64,000 bases of DNA. Origin: Merdiplasma sp905207905. GTDB lineage: Bacteria; Bacillota; Clostridia; Lachnospirales; Lachnospiraceae. Location: assembly GCA_902475025.1 (NCBI GenBank), contig CABRXX010000009.1, forward strand, positions 1 through 64,000. The letters run 5' to 3'. The notes under the pieces were generated by a model. That model did not search any database. It was not told where the DNA came from and saw only the letters and a list, made by a program, of their open reading frames with translations. This document shows, one piece after another, positions 43,723-52,573 of the stretch. Both the position numbers and the translations under genes were made by a program. The first letter of the stretch is position 1. The number at the start of each line of letters is the position of its first letter.

Positions 43723-44796
43723 ATGGACAGAAAGGAAAATACCCGACTCCAGGTACATGGGGGGGATATTTATACAAGAGAATATCGGCTGGACTTTTCA
43801 GCAAATATCAATCCTTTCGGAATGCCGCCGTCTGTGAGGGAGGCGGCAATAAAAGGGGTGGAGTTTTCAGAACATTATCCAGATGTGGAATGCAGGAAAC
43901 TGCGGGAAGCCATCAGCTGTCTGGAAGAGATACCGGAAAAACAGATCATCTGCGGAAACGGGGCCGCAGAGCTGATTTTTGGGCTGACGCTGGCGCTGAA
44001 ACCGAAGCGGGCGCTGTTGGTGACACCGGGGTTTGCAGAGTATGAGCAGGCCCTTCAGGCGGCAGATTGCAAGATTACTTACTATGCGTGCCGGCCGGAG
44101 AGCGGATTTTTGCTGGAGGAGGACTATCTGGAGCAGATCACAGAAGAGTTGGATTTGCTCTTCCTTTGTAATCCCAATAATCCCACCGGACTTTTGATTC
44201 CAGAAGAACTGTTGGAGCGGATTTTGGACAGATGCAGAGAGAAGCAGGTGCTGGCAGTATTGGATGAATGCTTTAATGGCCTTACAGATCAGGGGGAAGA
44301 TTTGTCCATGAAGCGTATGCTTCCTGCCAATCCCTGGCTGTTTTTGCTGAAAGCATTCACAAAACTCTATGGCATGGCAGGACTGCGGCTGGGCTATGGC
44401 ATCAGCTGGAATGAAGAACTGCTTTGGAAGATGAGGCAGGTACTGCAGCCCTGGAACGTTTCTTTGCCGGCGCAGATGGCGGGAGTGGCTGCTGTGAAAG
44501 AGCAGGAGTTTGCGAAGAAGAGCAGGAGTTATCTGGCAAAGGAGCGGGAATGGCTGAAGAGCGAGCTGAAGGAGCTTGGATTTTTCTGTTATGATTCCAG
44601 AGCAAATTATATTTTTTTCCAGGGGCAAAAGGATCTGTGGCAGCAATGCATGGAGCAGGGGATTTTGATCCGGGATTGCAGCAACTACAGGGGGCTGGAG
44701 CCGGGATACTTTCGGATCGCAGTGCGAACCAGACAGGAAAATCGGGAACTGCTTCAGATATTGAAGATTATTTTGGAAGAGAAGGGGATGAAGTGA
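43723..44796 (+). CDS. cobD: L-threonine-O-3-phosphate decarboxylase CobD
   Basis: A PLP-dependent enzyme of the class I/II aminotransferase fold, 357 residues, making aminopropanol phosphate for the nucleotide loop. Landmarks are HGGDIYTREYRLDFSANINPFGMP (in parts LDFSANINPFG), IICGNGAAELIF, FLCNPNNPTG, LDECFNGLTD and the cofactor Lys in KAFTKLYGMAGLRLGYG. These features separate CobD from HisC. The start follows AAGGAGG. Its stop overlaps the cbiP start by one base (TGATG). Confidence 0.93.
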   Translation: MDRKENTRLQVHGGDIYTREYRLDFSANINPFGMPPSVREAAIKGVEFSEHYPDVECRKLREAISCLEEIPEKQIICGNGAAELIFGLTLALKPKRALLVTPGFAEYEQALQAADCKITYYACRPESGFLLEEDYLEQITEELDLLFLCNPNNPTGLLIPEELLERILDRCREKQVLAVLDECFNGLTDQGEDLSMKRMLPANPWLFLLKAFTKLYGMAGLRLGYGISWNEELLWKMRQVLQPWNVSLPAQMAGVAAVKEQEFAKKSRSYLAKEREWLKSELKELGFFCYDSRANYIFFQGQKDLWQQCMEQGILIRDCSNYRGLEPGYFRIAVRTRQENRELLQILKIILEEKGMK

Positions 44797-46406
44797 TGGC
44801 GAAGGCGATTATGATACAGGGGACCATGTCCAATGCGGGAAAAAGTCTGCTGGCGGCAGGGCTTTGCCGGATTTTTAAACAGGATGGCTACCGGGTGGCG
44901 CCTTTTAAATCCCAAAATATGGCGCTGAACTCCTTTATTACAGAGGAGGGGCTGGAGATGGGACGGGCACAGGTGATGCAGGCGGAGGCGGCAGGCATCC
45001 GGCCAAGAGTGGAGATGAATCCCATCCTCTTAAAGCCTACCAATGATGTGGGAAGCCAGGTGATTGTCAACGGTGAGGTGCTGGGGAATATGTCAGCCCG
45101 AGAGTTTTTTGCCTTTAAGAAAAACCTGCGTCCCAGAGTGATGGAGGCTTATCGTAAACTGGAACAGGAATTTGACATTATTGTAATAGAAGGAGCCGGA
45201 AGCCCGGCGGAGATCAACTTAAAACAGGAGGATCTGGTGAATATGGGTATGGCGAAAGCAGCCGGGGCTCCTGTCCTTTTGGTGGGGGATATTGACCGGG
45301 GCGGCGTGTTTGCCCAACTGGTGGGAACGGTGGAGCTTTTAGAGGAGGATGAGAAGCGCCTGGTAAAAGGACTGATCATCAATAAATTCCGGGGGGATAA
45401 GACGATCCTGGATCCTGGAATTCCGGTGCTGGAAGAAAAAACAGGGATTTCGGTGGTAGGAGTGACCCCTTATTTGAATATCCAGGTGGAGGATGAGGAC
45501 GGGCTTTCTCAGCGCTTTGAGAGAAAACAGGAAGTAAAGCTGGTAGATATCGCGGTAATCCGCCTGCCAAGGATTTCCAATTTCACAGATTTTAATCCCT
45601 TTGAAATGCTGGAAGGCGTTTCGCTCCGCTATGTGAAACATCCTTCCGAGCTGAAACATCCGGACCTGATCATCCTGCCGGGAACAAAAAATACCATGGA
45701 GGATCTTCTCTGGATGAGACAGAATGGCTTGGAGGCAGCGATCTTGAAAGCTTCTCAGTCCGGCACAGTGATTTTTGGTATCTGCGGCGGCTATCAGATG
45801 CTGGGAGAGCGTTTGAGCGACCCGGAAGGGGTGGAAGCAGGAGGATGTATCCGCGGCCTGGGACTTTTGCCAATGGAGACTGTTTTTACAGGAAGAAAAA
45901 CAAGAACCAGAGTGGAGGGCCGCTTTGGAGATATAGAGGGAGTGCTTTCTACCTTGTCCGGCTGTGAACTGGAGGGCTATGAGATCCATATGGGAAGGAC
46001 GTTTTTAACAGAAGGGGAAGGGGAGCAAAAGGAGGAACGGATCTGTCGGACACCGGGTTCGGAAATGGAACAGGAGCAGCGGTTAGCGGGGAAACAGCCC
46101 TTGGGGCTTCGCTGTGGTCCTCTTACTTATTTGAGCGGCCGGAGCGGTGCGGAGACTGTGAGAAAGCAGGATGGAGGCTGTCTTGGCGATGTGTACGGCA
46201 CTTACGTCCATGGAATTTTTGACCGGGAAAGCGTGGCAGTAAAGACGGTAAAGGCGCTTGCGGAGAAAAAGGGAGTGACGTTTGATACGGCCGCTTCCAT
46301 GGACTTTGCCGCTTTTAAAGAAACTCAATATGATCTGCTGGCCAAAGGCCTGCGGGAGAGCCTGGATATGAAGCGGATTTATGAGATCCTGGAGCAGGGT
46401 GTGTAA
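44796..46406 (+). CDS. cbiP: Cobyric acid synthase CbiP
   Basis: A glutamine-dependent enzyme of 536 residues that amidates the b, d, e and g side chains of adenosylcobyrinic acid diamide. Landmarks are MIQGTMSNAGKSLLAAGLCR, FKSQNMALNSFIT, VIEGAGSPAEINL, the glutaminase Cys in VIFGICGGYQMLGE and the C-terminal GTYVHGIFD. The start is the ATG at 44796, coupled to cobD; the longer open frame is a shadow of cobD. A charged insertion (about 46003-46170) lies between GYEIHMG and the final domain. Confidence 0.96.
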   Translation: MAKAIMIQGTMSNAGKSLLAAGLCRIFKQDGYRVAPFKSQNMALNSFITEEGLEMGRAQVMQAEAAGIRPRVEMNPILLKPTNDVGSQVIVNGEVLGNMSAREFFAFKKNLRPRVMEAYRKLEQEFDIIVIEGAGSPAEINLKQEDLVNMGMAKAAGAPVLLVGDIDRGGVFAQLVGTVELLEEDEKRLVKGLIINKFRGDKTILDPGIPVLEEKTGISVVGVTPYLNIQVEDEDGLSQRFERKQEVKLVDIAVIRLPRISNFTDFNPFEMLEGVSLRYVKHPSELKHPDLIILPGTKNTMEDLLWMRQNGLEAAILKASQSGTVIFGICGGYQMLGERLSDPEGVEAGGCIRGLGLLPMETVFTGRKTRTRVEGRFGDIEGVLSTLSGCELEGYEIHMGRTFLTEGEGEQKEERICRTPGSEMEQEQRLAGKQPLGLRCGPLTYLSGRSGAETVRKQDGGCLGDVYGTYVHGIFDRESVAVKTVKALAEKKGVTFDTAASMDFAAFKETQYDLLAKGLRESLDMKRIYEILEQGV

Positions 46407-46432
46407 GCGTTTAGAAGGGAAAGGAACCGAGT

Positions 46433-47080
46433 ATGAAAATCGAACTGGAAAATGTAAAACCAATGGAAATTGAGAGACGCAGTTTTGAGATCATCACTCA
46501 AGAGCTGAGAGAACAAAACCGAAAGCTGCAGCCGGGAACGGAGATGATCGTAAAGCGCTGTATTCATACCAGCGCAGATTTTGATTATGCGGATAATCTC
46601 TGGTTTTCCCCAGGAGCCACGGAGGCTGCCCTGGAGGCTGTCAAAGGGGGGGCAGATATTGTGACAGATACTCAGATGGCGAAGGCAGGAATCAATAAAA
46701 AAGCCCTGGAGGAATGGGGCGGCAGGGTACACTGTTTTATGTCAGATGAGGATGTAGCAAGGGAAGCCAGGCAGCAGGGAAGTACCCGGGCAGCTGCCTC
46801 CATGGAAAAGGCAGCCCAGCTGGGGTTGAACGGAATTTTTGCCATAGGGAACGCCCCCACCGCGCTGGTGCGTCTGTATGAATTGATTCAGGATGGACGG
46901 CTGCATCCAAAGCTGATTATCGGGGCGCCGGTGGGCTTTGTGAACGTGGTACAGTCCAAGGAGCTGATCATGAACGCAGGAGTACCCTGCATTGTGGCCA
47001 GAGGGCGGAAAGGAGGCAGCAATATTGCTGCCTGTATCTGCAATGCACTGCTGTATGAGCTGAATGGAAGCAGAAAATAA
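46433..47080 (+). CDS. cbiC: Cobalt-precorrin-8 methylmutase CbiC
   Basis: A 215-residue enzyme moving the C11 methyl to C12, giving cobyrinic acid. Landmarks are IERRSFEIITQEL, the catalytic-His segment VKRCIHTSADFDYADNLWFSPGA (in parts CIHTSADFDYADNL), IVTDTQMAKAGINK, FAIGNAPTALVRL and GAPVGFVNVVQSKE. The start follows GGGAAAGGA. It is the last recognised ring-synthesis gene of the operon. A 122-base space without features follows. Confidence 0.96.
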   Translation: MKIELENVKPMEIERRSFEIITQELREQNRKLQPGTEMIVKRCIHTSADFDYADNLWFSPGATEAALEAVKGGADIVTDTQMAKAGINKKALEEWGGRVHCFMSDEDVAREARQQGSTRAAASMEKAAQLGLNGIFAIGNAPTALVRLYELIQDGRLHPKLIIGAPVGFVNVVQSKELIMNAGVPCIVARGRKGGSNIAACICNALLYELNGSRK

Positions 47081-47202
47081 AGAGAACATGATATAGTGCA
47101 GAAGCATATGGGCAAAAAATCAGTCAGCGCAAAATAAGACGGTTCAGGTAAGCAGACAGAGAAGATCTGGTTTGCCAGAGAAAAATATAGGAGGAAGATG
47201 CA

Positions 47203-48189
47203 ATGAGAAGAAAAATGTGGAACGCAGGATTAGGAGCTGTCCTTTTAGCAGCAGCAGTGATTATGGGAAGTCTCAGCACAGGAGCAGCAGAGGCGGAGAG
47301 TGCAGCAGGCCAGGAGACAGAGAACGTGGAACTCCAAACAGAAGAAAGCACAGCGGGCCGGGAACAGGAGCGTGCTGCATCACAGGGAACAGAAGCGCAG
47401 GCAGAGAGCAAGGTAGCTTCCGCCGATGAGATGGCAGCTCCGGAAACTGTGGTGGAGGACTGGATGGTGCCGATAAGCGGATCCGAGATGAAGGATGGAA
47501 CCTATGAGGTGGAGGTGGCCAGCAGCTCTTCCATGTTCAAGATCGAACACTGTGAGCTGACCGTAGAAAATGGGGAGATGAGGGCTGTAATGACCATGGG
47601 AGGTCAGGGCTATTTGTATCTTTACATGGGTACAGGGGAAGAGGCAGCCAACGCTTCAGAGGAGGAGTATATCCCCTTTAAGGAAAATGCGGAGGGAAAG
47701 CATACGTTCACGGTACCGGTGGAGGCTTTAGATCAGGGCATCGCCTGTGCAGCCTTCAGCAAGAAAAAGGAAAAATGGTATGACAGAGAGCTGGTATTTA
47801 AATCCAATACGCTTTCCGCAGATGCTTTCAAGGAAAGAGAGATGACTACGCTGGAAGAGCTGAAGTTGGAGGAGGGTACCTATACAGCCGCAGTGACGCT
47901 TTCCGGTGGTTCTGGAAAAACTACGGTGGAATCCCCGGCCGTTTTGAAGGTAGAAGACGGAGTTATGACAGCTACTATTATCTTCAGCAGCCCTTATTAC
48001 GATTATGTGCTGGTGAATGGAGAAAAATATGAGCCTGTCAATGCAGAGGGAAATTCTGCTTTTGAGCTTCCAGTGGATGGATTTGATTACAATATGGCCA
48101 TCACAGCAGATACTGTTGCCATGAGTACTCCTCACGAAATTGATTACACGCTGTTCTTTGATTCTTCTACTGTGGAGGCCAAAGAATGA
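47203..48189 (+). CDS. Secreted protein with two NEAT-like domains, probably linked to corrinoid or metal uptake
   Basis: A 328-residue protein with a signal peptide (about residues 1-30, ending STGAAEA), a low-complexity Glu/Ala/Gln linker to about residue 85, and two related beta-rich domains. These begin MKDGTYEVEVAS (about residue 96) and LEEGTYTAAVTL (about 222), each with a later tyrosine-rich strand (YLYLYMG; YYDYVLVNGEKY). The pattern DGTY...V.NG recalls NEAT domains, but I cannot assign it firmly. No anchor or sortase signal is visible. Its stop overlaps the binding-protein start by four bases, so it functions with the importer, perhaps handing over ligand at the surface. Confidence 0.75.
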   Translation: MRRKMWNAGLGAVLLAAAVIMGSLSTGAAEAESAAGQETENVELQTEESTAGREQERAASQGTEAQAESKVASADEMAAPETVVEDWMVPISGSEMKDGTYEVEVASSSSMFKIEHCELTVENGEMRAVMTMGGQGYLYLYMGTGEEAANASEEEYIPFKENAEGKHTFTVPVEALDQGIACAAFSKKKEKWYDRELVFKSNTLSADAFKEREMTTLEELKLEEGTYTAAVTLSGGSGKTTVESPAVLKVEDGVMTATIIFSSPYYDYVLVNGEKYEPVNAEGNSAFELPVDGFDYNMAITADTVAMSTPHEIDYTLFFDSSTVEAKE

Positions 48190-49340
48190 TGACAAGAGGG
48201 AAAACAGCCGGGGTATGGCTCCTGGCGGGATTGATCTTTGTTGGAGGGCTTAGGCTGAATGGTGAGGCTGCTTTTGCAGAGGAGATGCCTCCCGCTCTGC
48301 CTGGACTTACCTATGATCACAGCATGGAGCTTACCTATGCTCAAAATTTTTCCGTAGATTATTATGAGGGAGAGTATGCGCTGATTACGATTAAAGACAG
48401 CGGGCGGTTTCTGGTGGTGCCGGAGGGAGCAGTCATCCCGGAGGGGCTGGATCCGGACATTGTGACGATTCAGCAGCCGGTGCAGGAGATTTATCTGGTG
48501 GCAGCGGCTGCTATGGATCTTTTCCGGGCAGTGGATGGGCTGGACTCCATCGGTCTTTCTGGCACTCAGGCGGACAGCTGGTACATTCCTGAGGCCAGAG
48601 AAGCTATGGAAAGGGGAGAGATCCTTTATGCAGGAAAGTACAGTGCTCCGGATTATGAGCTGATTTTAAGTGAGGGCTGTGATCTGGCCATCGAATCTAC
48701 TATGATCTATCATACTCCGGAGGTAAAGGAGAAATTGGAGGAGTTTGGCATCCCAGTGTTGGTGGAAAATTCCAGCTATGAGAGCCATCCGCTTGGAAGA
48801 ACGGAATGGATGAAATTGTATGCCGTTTTGCTGGATAAGGAGGAGCAGGCGGAGGAGGTATTTCAAGTTCAGGCTGAGAAGCTAAAAGCGGTGGAGTCGG
48901 AGGAAGAGACGGATAAAACGGTAGCTTTCTTTTATATCAGCTCCAACGGGTATGCCAATGTGAGAAAATCCGGAGATTATGTTTCAAAAATGATTGATCT
49001 GGCAGGGGGAACTTACGTTTTTCAGGATTTGGGAGATCAGGAAAATGCTTTATCTACCATGAACATGCAGATGGAAGAGTTCTATGCAGGGGCAAAAGAT
49101 GCGGATTATATTATCTACAACAGCACCATTGATGGAGAATTGCGGGATTTACAGGGACTTTTGGAAAAAAGTTCTTTGATGAAGGATTTTAAGGCGGTGA
49201 AGGAAGGTCAGGTGTGGTGTACCACCCAAAATCTGTACCAGGAAACCACCAGCCTGGCGGATATGATTGTGGATATTCATACGATCCTGACGGAGGAAGA
49301 ACCGGAGGATCAGCAAAACTTCATCTATCGTCTGAAATAA
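48186..49340 (+). CDS. FecB/BtuF-like substrate-binding protein of metal-chelate or corrinoid importer
   Basis: A 384-residue type-III (cluster A-II) binding protein. The signal peptide ends near AAFAEEM. The family's long helix and domains are seen in QPVQEIYLVAAAAMDLFRAVDGLDSIGLSG, quoted in part as YLVAAAAMDLFRAVDG, then CDLAIESTMIYHTPEVKEKLEEFGIPVLVE in part, LGRTEWMKLYAVLLDKEEQAEEVF in part, and LAGGTYVF. The start follows GGAGG in the preceding gene. Being in the riboswitch-controlled operon, corrinoid or cobalt chelate is more likely than iron, but the ligand is unproven. Confidence 0.88.
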   Translation: MMTRGKTAGVWLLAGLIFVGGLRLNGEAAFAEEMPPALPGLTYDHSMELTYAQNFSVDYYEGEYALITIKDSGRFLVVPEGAVIPEGLDPDIVTIQQPVQEIYLVAAAAMDLFRAVDGLDSIGLSGTQADSWYIPEAREAMERGEILYAGKYSAPDYELILSEGCDLAIESTMIYHTPEVKEKLEEFGIPVLVENSSYESHPLGRTEWMKLYAVLLDKEEQAEEVFQVQAEKLKAVESEEETDKTVAFFYISSNGYANVRKSGDYVSKMIDLAGGTYVFQDLGDQENALSTMNMQMEEFYAGAKDADYIIYNSTIDGELRDLQGLLEKSSLMKDFKAVKEGQVWCTTQNLYQETTSLADMIVDIHTILTEEEPEDQQNFIYRLK

Positions 49341-49352
49341 GGAGGAAGCAGG

Positions 49353-50435
49353 ATGGAGCAAAACAGGGCAGAACATCCCGGAAAGAGAGGGAAAGAGGGA
49401 GTTTCTCTGAGGAGAGAGGAAAAGAGAGGGCGGAGGAGGCGCTATGGGGCGGCTTTTACAATGCTTTTTTTGCTTTTGCTGATTTTTATCGTGTGGAATA
49501 TCAATTCGGGAAGTGTGGATCTTTCTCCCGGGGAAATTTTCCAGATTATTTTGGGAAAGGGGACGGATGAGACATCCAACAGTATTGTGTGGCAGATCCG
49601 GCTTCCGAGAATTTTGTCAGCGGTGATTTTAGGAGGCGCCCTGTCGGTGTCTGGATTTCTTTTGCAGACCTTTTTTCACAATCCTATCGCAGGTCCCTTT
49701 GTGCTTGGAATTTCCTCCGGAGCCAAGATGGTGGTGGCGCTGGTTATGATTTTTCTCCTGAGCAGAGGACTGAATGCGAACTCCTGGATTTTGGTGGGAG
49801 CTGCTTTTTTCGGCTCCATGATCTCCATGGGGTTTGTACTGATCATTTCTAAAAAAGTGGATAAAATGTCTGTGTTGGTGATCAGCGGAATTATGATCAG
49901 CTATATCTGTTCGGCTGTCACGGATTTTATAGTGACCTTTGCCAATGATTCGGACATTGTGAATCTCCATAACTGGTCTCTTGGAAGCTTTTCCGGGGCA
50001 AGTTGGAGCAATGTGGCAGTGATGACTCTGATTGTGCTGCCGGTGACGCTGCTGGTATTTTTGCTTTCAAAACCCTTAGGGGCTTATCAGCTGGGAGAGA
50101 CCTATGCACAGAATTTGGGGGTGAACATACATCTTTTCCGGGTAGCGTTGATCCTTCTCTCCAGCATTCTCTCTGCCTGCGTTACTGCCTTTGCGGGGCC
50201 GGTATCCTTTGTTGGGATTGCAGTGCCTTATCTAATGAAAAATGCACTGAAAACATCAAAACCTCTGCTGGTTGTTCCGGCCTGTTTCCTGGGAGGCGCA
50301 GTGTTCTGCCTGTTCTGCGATCTGTTGGCAAGAACTGTATTCGCTCCCACAGAGCTGAGCATTGGATCTGTGACCGCTGTTTTTGGGGCGCCCATAGTGA
50401 TATTGATTATGATACGGAGGCGGAAAACGTTATAA
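49353..50435 (+). CDS. FecCD-family ABC transporter permease
   Basis: A 360-residue membrane permease, with about ten transmembrane segments after a charged N-terminal stretch of about 30 residues (KRGKEGVSLRREEKRGRRRR) that is longer than usual. Family landmarks are WQIRLPRILSAVILGGALSVSG, FFHNPIAGPFVLGISSGAKM (in part), GPVSFVGIAVPYLMKNALK (in part) and ELSIGSVTAVFGAPIVILIM. The start follows AAGGAGGAAG. The stop overlaps the ATPase start by one base. Confidence 0.93.
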   Translation: MEQNRAEHPGKRGKEGVSLRREEKRGRRRRYGAAFTMLFLLLLIFIVWNINSGSVDLSPGEIFQIILGKGTDETSNSIVWQIRLPRILSAVILGGALSVSGFLLQTFFHNPIAGPFVLGISSGAKMVVALVMIFLLSRGLNANSWILVGAAFFGSMISMGFVLIISKKVDKMSVLVISGIMISYICSAVTDFIVTFANDSDIVNLHNWSLGSFSGASWSNVAVMTLIVLPVTLLVFLLSKPLGAYQLGETYAQNLGVNIHLFRVALILLSSILSACVTAFAGPVSFVGIAVPYLMKNALKTSKPLLVVPACFLGGAVFCLFCDLLARTVFAPTELSIGSVTAVFGAPIVILIMIRRRKTL

Positions 50436-51556
50436 TGGCTGGTGATTTTTTCTTCTATACAGATCAGATGACCGTCGGGTATGATGGGAAACCTCTGATC
50501 AAAAAAATAAAAATAGAATTGAATCGGGGAGAAATTCTCACCCTGATTGGCCCCAACGGGGCAGGAAAGTCTACAATCTTAAAGAGCATTACAGGCCAGC
50601 TTCGTCTGATCGCGGGGAATGTCTGCCTGGATGGCCGGCATATGGAGAAAATGTCGGGAAAAGAGATTTCCAGAAAGCTGGCGGTTCTGCTCACAGAGCG
50701 GATGAAAACAGAGCTGATGACCTGTGAGGATGTGGTATCTACAGGGAGATATCCCTACACCGGCAGCCTGGGGATTTTAGGACGGGAGGACCGGGAGAAG
50801 GTGGAGAGCGCCATGAAGCTGGTACATGCCTGGGAACTCAAAGACCGGGATTTTACTGCCATCAGCGACGGTCAGCGCCAGAGGATCCTGCTGGCCAGGG
50901 CTATCTGTCAGGAGCCGGAGCTGATTGTTTTAGATGAGCCTACCTCTTTTTTGGATGTAAAGCACAAACTGGAGTTTCTTGCGATTTTGAAAAATATGGT
51001 GAGGGAGAAGAAAGTGGCTGTGATCATGTCTCTCCATGAGCTGGATCTGGCCCAAAAGATTTCAGACCAGGTGATTTGTGTAAAGGGAGAGTGGATTTGG
51101 AAAAGCGGAACTCCGGAGGAAATTTTTACCCAGGATTCCATCTGCAGTTTGTATGATATTACCGCAGGCTCCTACAATGCAGCTTTTGGCTGCCCAGAGC
51201 TGGCAGCACCCAAGGGGGAGCCTCAGGTTTTCGTTATAGGGGGAGGTGGCAGTGGCCTTTTGGCATACCGGAAGCTGCAGCGCCAGGGCATTCCCTTTGC
51301 TACAGGAGTACTTCACAAAAATGATGTGGATTATCAGGCAGCCATCCATCTGGCTTCCAGGGTGATCTGGGAGGAGAGCTTTGAGCCCATTGGCCAGTGG
51401 GCCTATGAGCAGGCGCTGGAACAGATGAGCCGCTGCAGCCAGGTGATCTGCAGCCTGGACACATTCGGAACTATGAATGAACGGAATCGAAAGCTGCTGG
51501 AGGAGGCTAGGAGAACTGGAAAACTTTTGGAAGATTTTCTGGCAGTTAACCGATAA
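50435..51556 (+). CDS. FecE/BtuD-like ATPase with extra C-terminal domain
   Basis: A 373-residue protein from the ATG at 50435; the longer open frame is a shadow of the permease. The ATPase part (about residues 1-245) has GPNGAGKST, the signature ISDGQRQRILLARAI and LIVLDEPTSFLD. It then carries about 125 extra residues absent from standard FecE, with a glycine-rich start (VFVIGGGGSGLLAYRKL), GIPFATGVLHKNDVDYQAA and CSQVICSLDTFGTMNERN. This extra part looks like a small Rossmann-like domain and may sense or modify ligand; I cannot name its function. Confidence 0.9.
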   Translation: MAGDFFFYTDQMTVGYDGKPLIKKIKIELNRGEILTLIGPNGAGKSTILKSITGQLRLIAGNVCLDGRHMEKMSGKEISRKLAVLLTERMKTELMTCEDVVSTGRYPYTGSLGILGREDREKVESAMKLVHAWELKDRDFTAISDGQRQRILLARAICQEPELIVLDEPTSFLDVKHKLEFLAILKNMVREKKVAVIMSLHELDLAQKISDQVICVKGEWIWKSGTPEEIFTQDSICSLYDITAGSYNAAFGCPELAAPKGEPQVFVIGGGGSGLLAYRKLQRQGIPFATGVLHKNDVDYQAAIHLASRVIWEESFEPIGQWAYEQALEQMSRCSQVICSLDTFGTMNERNRKLLEEARRTGKLLEDFLAVNR

Positions 51557-51604
51557 GATTTTATAAAACGAAATTAAAAAATAAAAATTCCTGAAATTTT
51601 GACG

Positions 51605-51726
51605 AAGGGATGGGGCAAATTATTAATTTCGGTGACTTTTCGGTGTGTTTTTCCCGAAAATATGTTATTTTTTGGAGAAACATGATCCGGAAAGGTACCG
51701 ACAGAGGTATTTTGTCCCATCCCCTT
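51605..51726 (+). other. Large stem-loop region after the corrinoid operon
   Basis: AAGGGATGGGGCAAA (51605-51619) is complementary, with one G-U, to TTTGTCCCATCCCCTT (51711-51726), which is followed by TTTC. Inside are TTTTCGG/CCGAAAA and other hairpins. It may simply be the operon's terminator or a structured RNA. The gap 51557-52072 (516 bases) holds this element, the MarR promoter and no gene before 52073. Confidence 0.45.
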
Positions 51727-51828
51727 TTTCAAGCAGTTTTCCGGTGAGATTAGGATGTCAAAAGTCCTATGGAAGAAGGCACTTTTCTGACCGTATTGTC
51801 TCTTGTACACGGATGCTATAAAAAATTC

Positions 51829-51857
51829 TTGACAATAAATTTTTGGATAGTTATAAT
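51829..51857 (+). promoter_or_regulatory. Perfect consensus sigma-A promoter of the MarR-exporter operon
   Basis: TTGACA (51829-51834), a 17-base spacer and TATAAT (51852-51857). The transcript would start near 51864 with about 210 bases of leader. AGTT...AACT symmetry around the -10 box is a possible site for the MarR product. Confidence 0.85.
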
Positions 51858-52072
51858 AAAAACTGTTTTTTAATTAGTTGGCTATCAAACAATCCGAAGG
51901 CGAACGATCAGTTATGAAACGAATTAAGAATCAAAGATCTCGCAGCAAGCTGACGGGGATCCAAGGCAGAGCAGCCTTTGATCCTCTGGGCATTTGCCAA
52001 ATATTCGCACAAGTAGGGCTTCTTGGCTTATTGTTGGCGGGAATAAAAAGGCGGAGAGGAGGGAAACAGGAA

Positions 52073-52573
52073 ATGGGAGAAGAGCATATCGGATATCAGA
52101 TTAAAATGTTGAACCACATGATCAGCAGGAAAGTGATGTGCATCTCTTTGAAAAACGGCATGGATCAAGTGACATTGATGCATGGCTGGATCATTGCCTG
52201 GCTGTATGAAAACCAGGATAAGGATATTTTTCAGAAAGATCTGGAGACGCAGTTTCATATTACGAGATCTACAGTGACCAATATTCTGAAACTGATGGAA
52301 AAGAAAGGATATATCAAGCGGGTATCCGTGGATTACGATGCCAGGCTGAAGAAATTAGTTTTGACGGAAATGGCGCTGAAGATCCAAAAACAGAATTTCC
52401 GGGATGTACAGACGATGGTGGAGCAGCAGCTTGTAAAGGATATTCCGGATGAAGAGGTTCGCATTTTTCTTCAGGTACTGCATAAAATGAAGGAAAATCT
52501 GGAACCCGAGGGAGGATGTGGGACAGAGGTTTGCCAAAAGACAGGAAAGGAGCAGGACAGACAGAATGATTAA
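52073..52573 (+). CDS. MarR-family transcriptional regulator
   Basis: A 166-residue winged-helix regulator. The DNA-binding part is KDLETQFHITRSTVTNILKLMEKKGYIKRVSVDYDARLKKLVLTE, recognisable from ITRSTVTNILKLMEKKGYI and the wing DYDARLKK. The start at 52073 follows GAGGAGGG; the 65 codons upstream in frame are leader, not protein. The last eight bases overlap the first exporter gene, so it probably represses its own operon until a toxic compound binds (inference from the family). Confidence 0.92.
   Translation: MGEEHIGYQIKMLNHMISRKVMCISLKNGMDQVTLMHGWIIAWLYENQDKDIFQKDLETQFHITRSTVTNILKLMEKKGYIKRVSVDYDARLKKLVLTEMALKIQKQNFRDVQTMVEQQLVKDIPDEEVRIFLQVLHKMKENLEPEGGCGTEVCQKTGKEQDRQND

Noticed and set aside
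50003..50434. 144-residue N-terminal extension of the FecE-like ATPase
   Set aside because: It is an out-of-frame reading of the permease gene; the ATPase start at 50435 overlaps the permease stop.
51878..52072. 65-residue N-terminal extension of the MarR protein
   Set aside because: The family fold and a strong GAGGAGGG ribosome site both place the start at 52073; the upstream part is leader.
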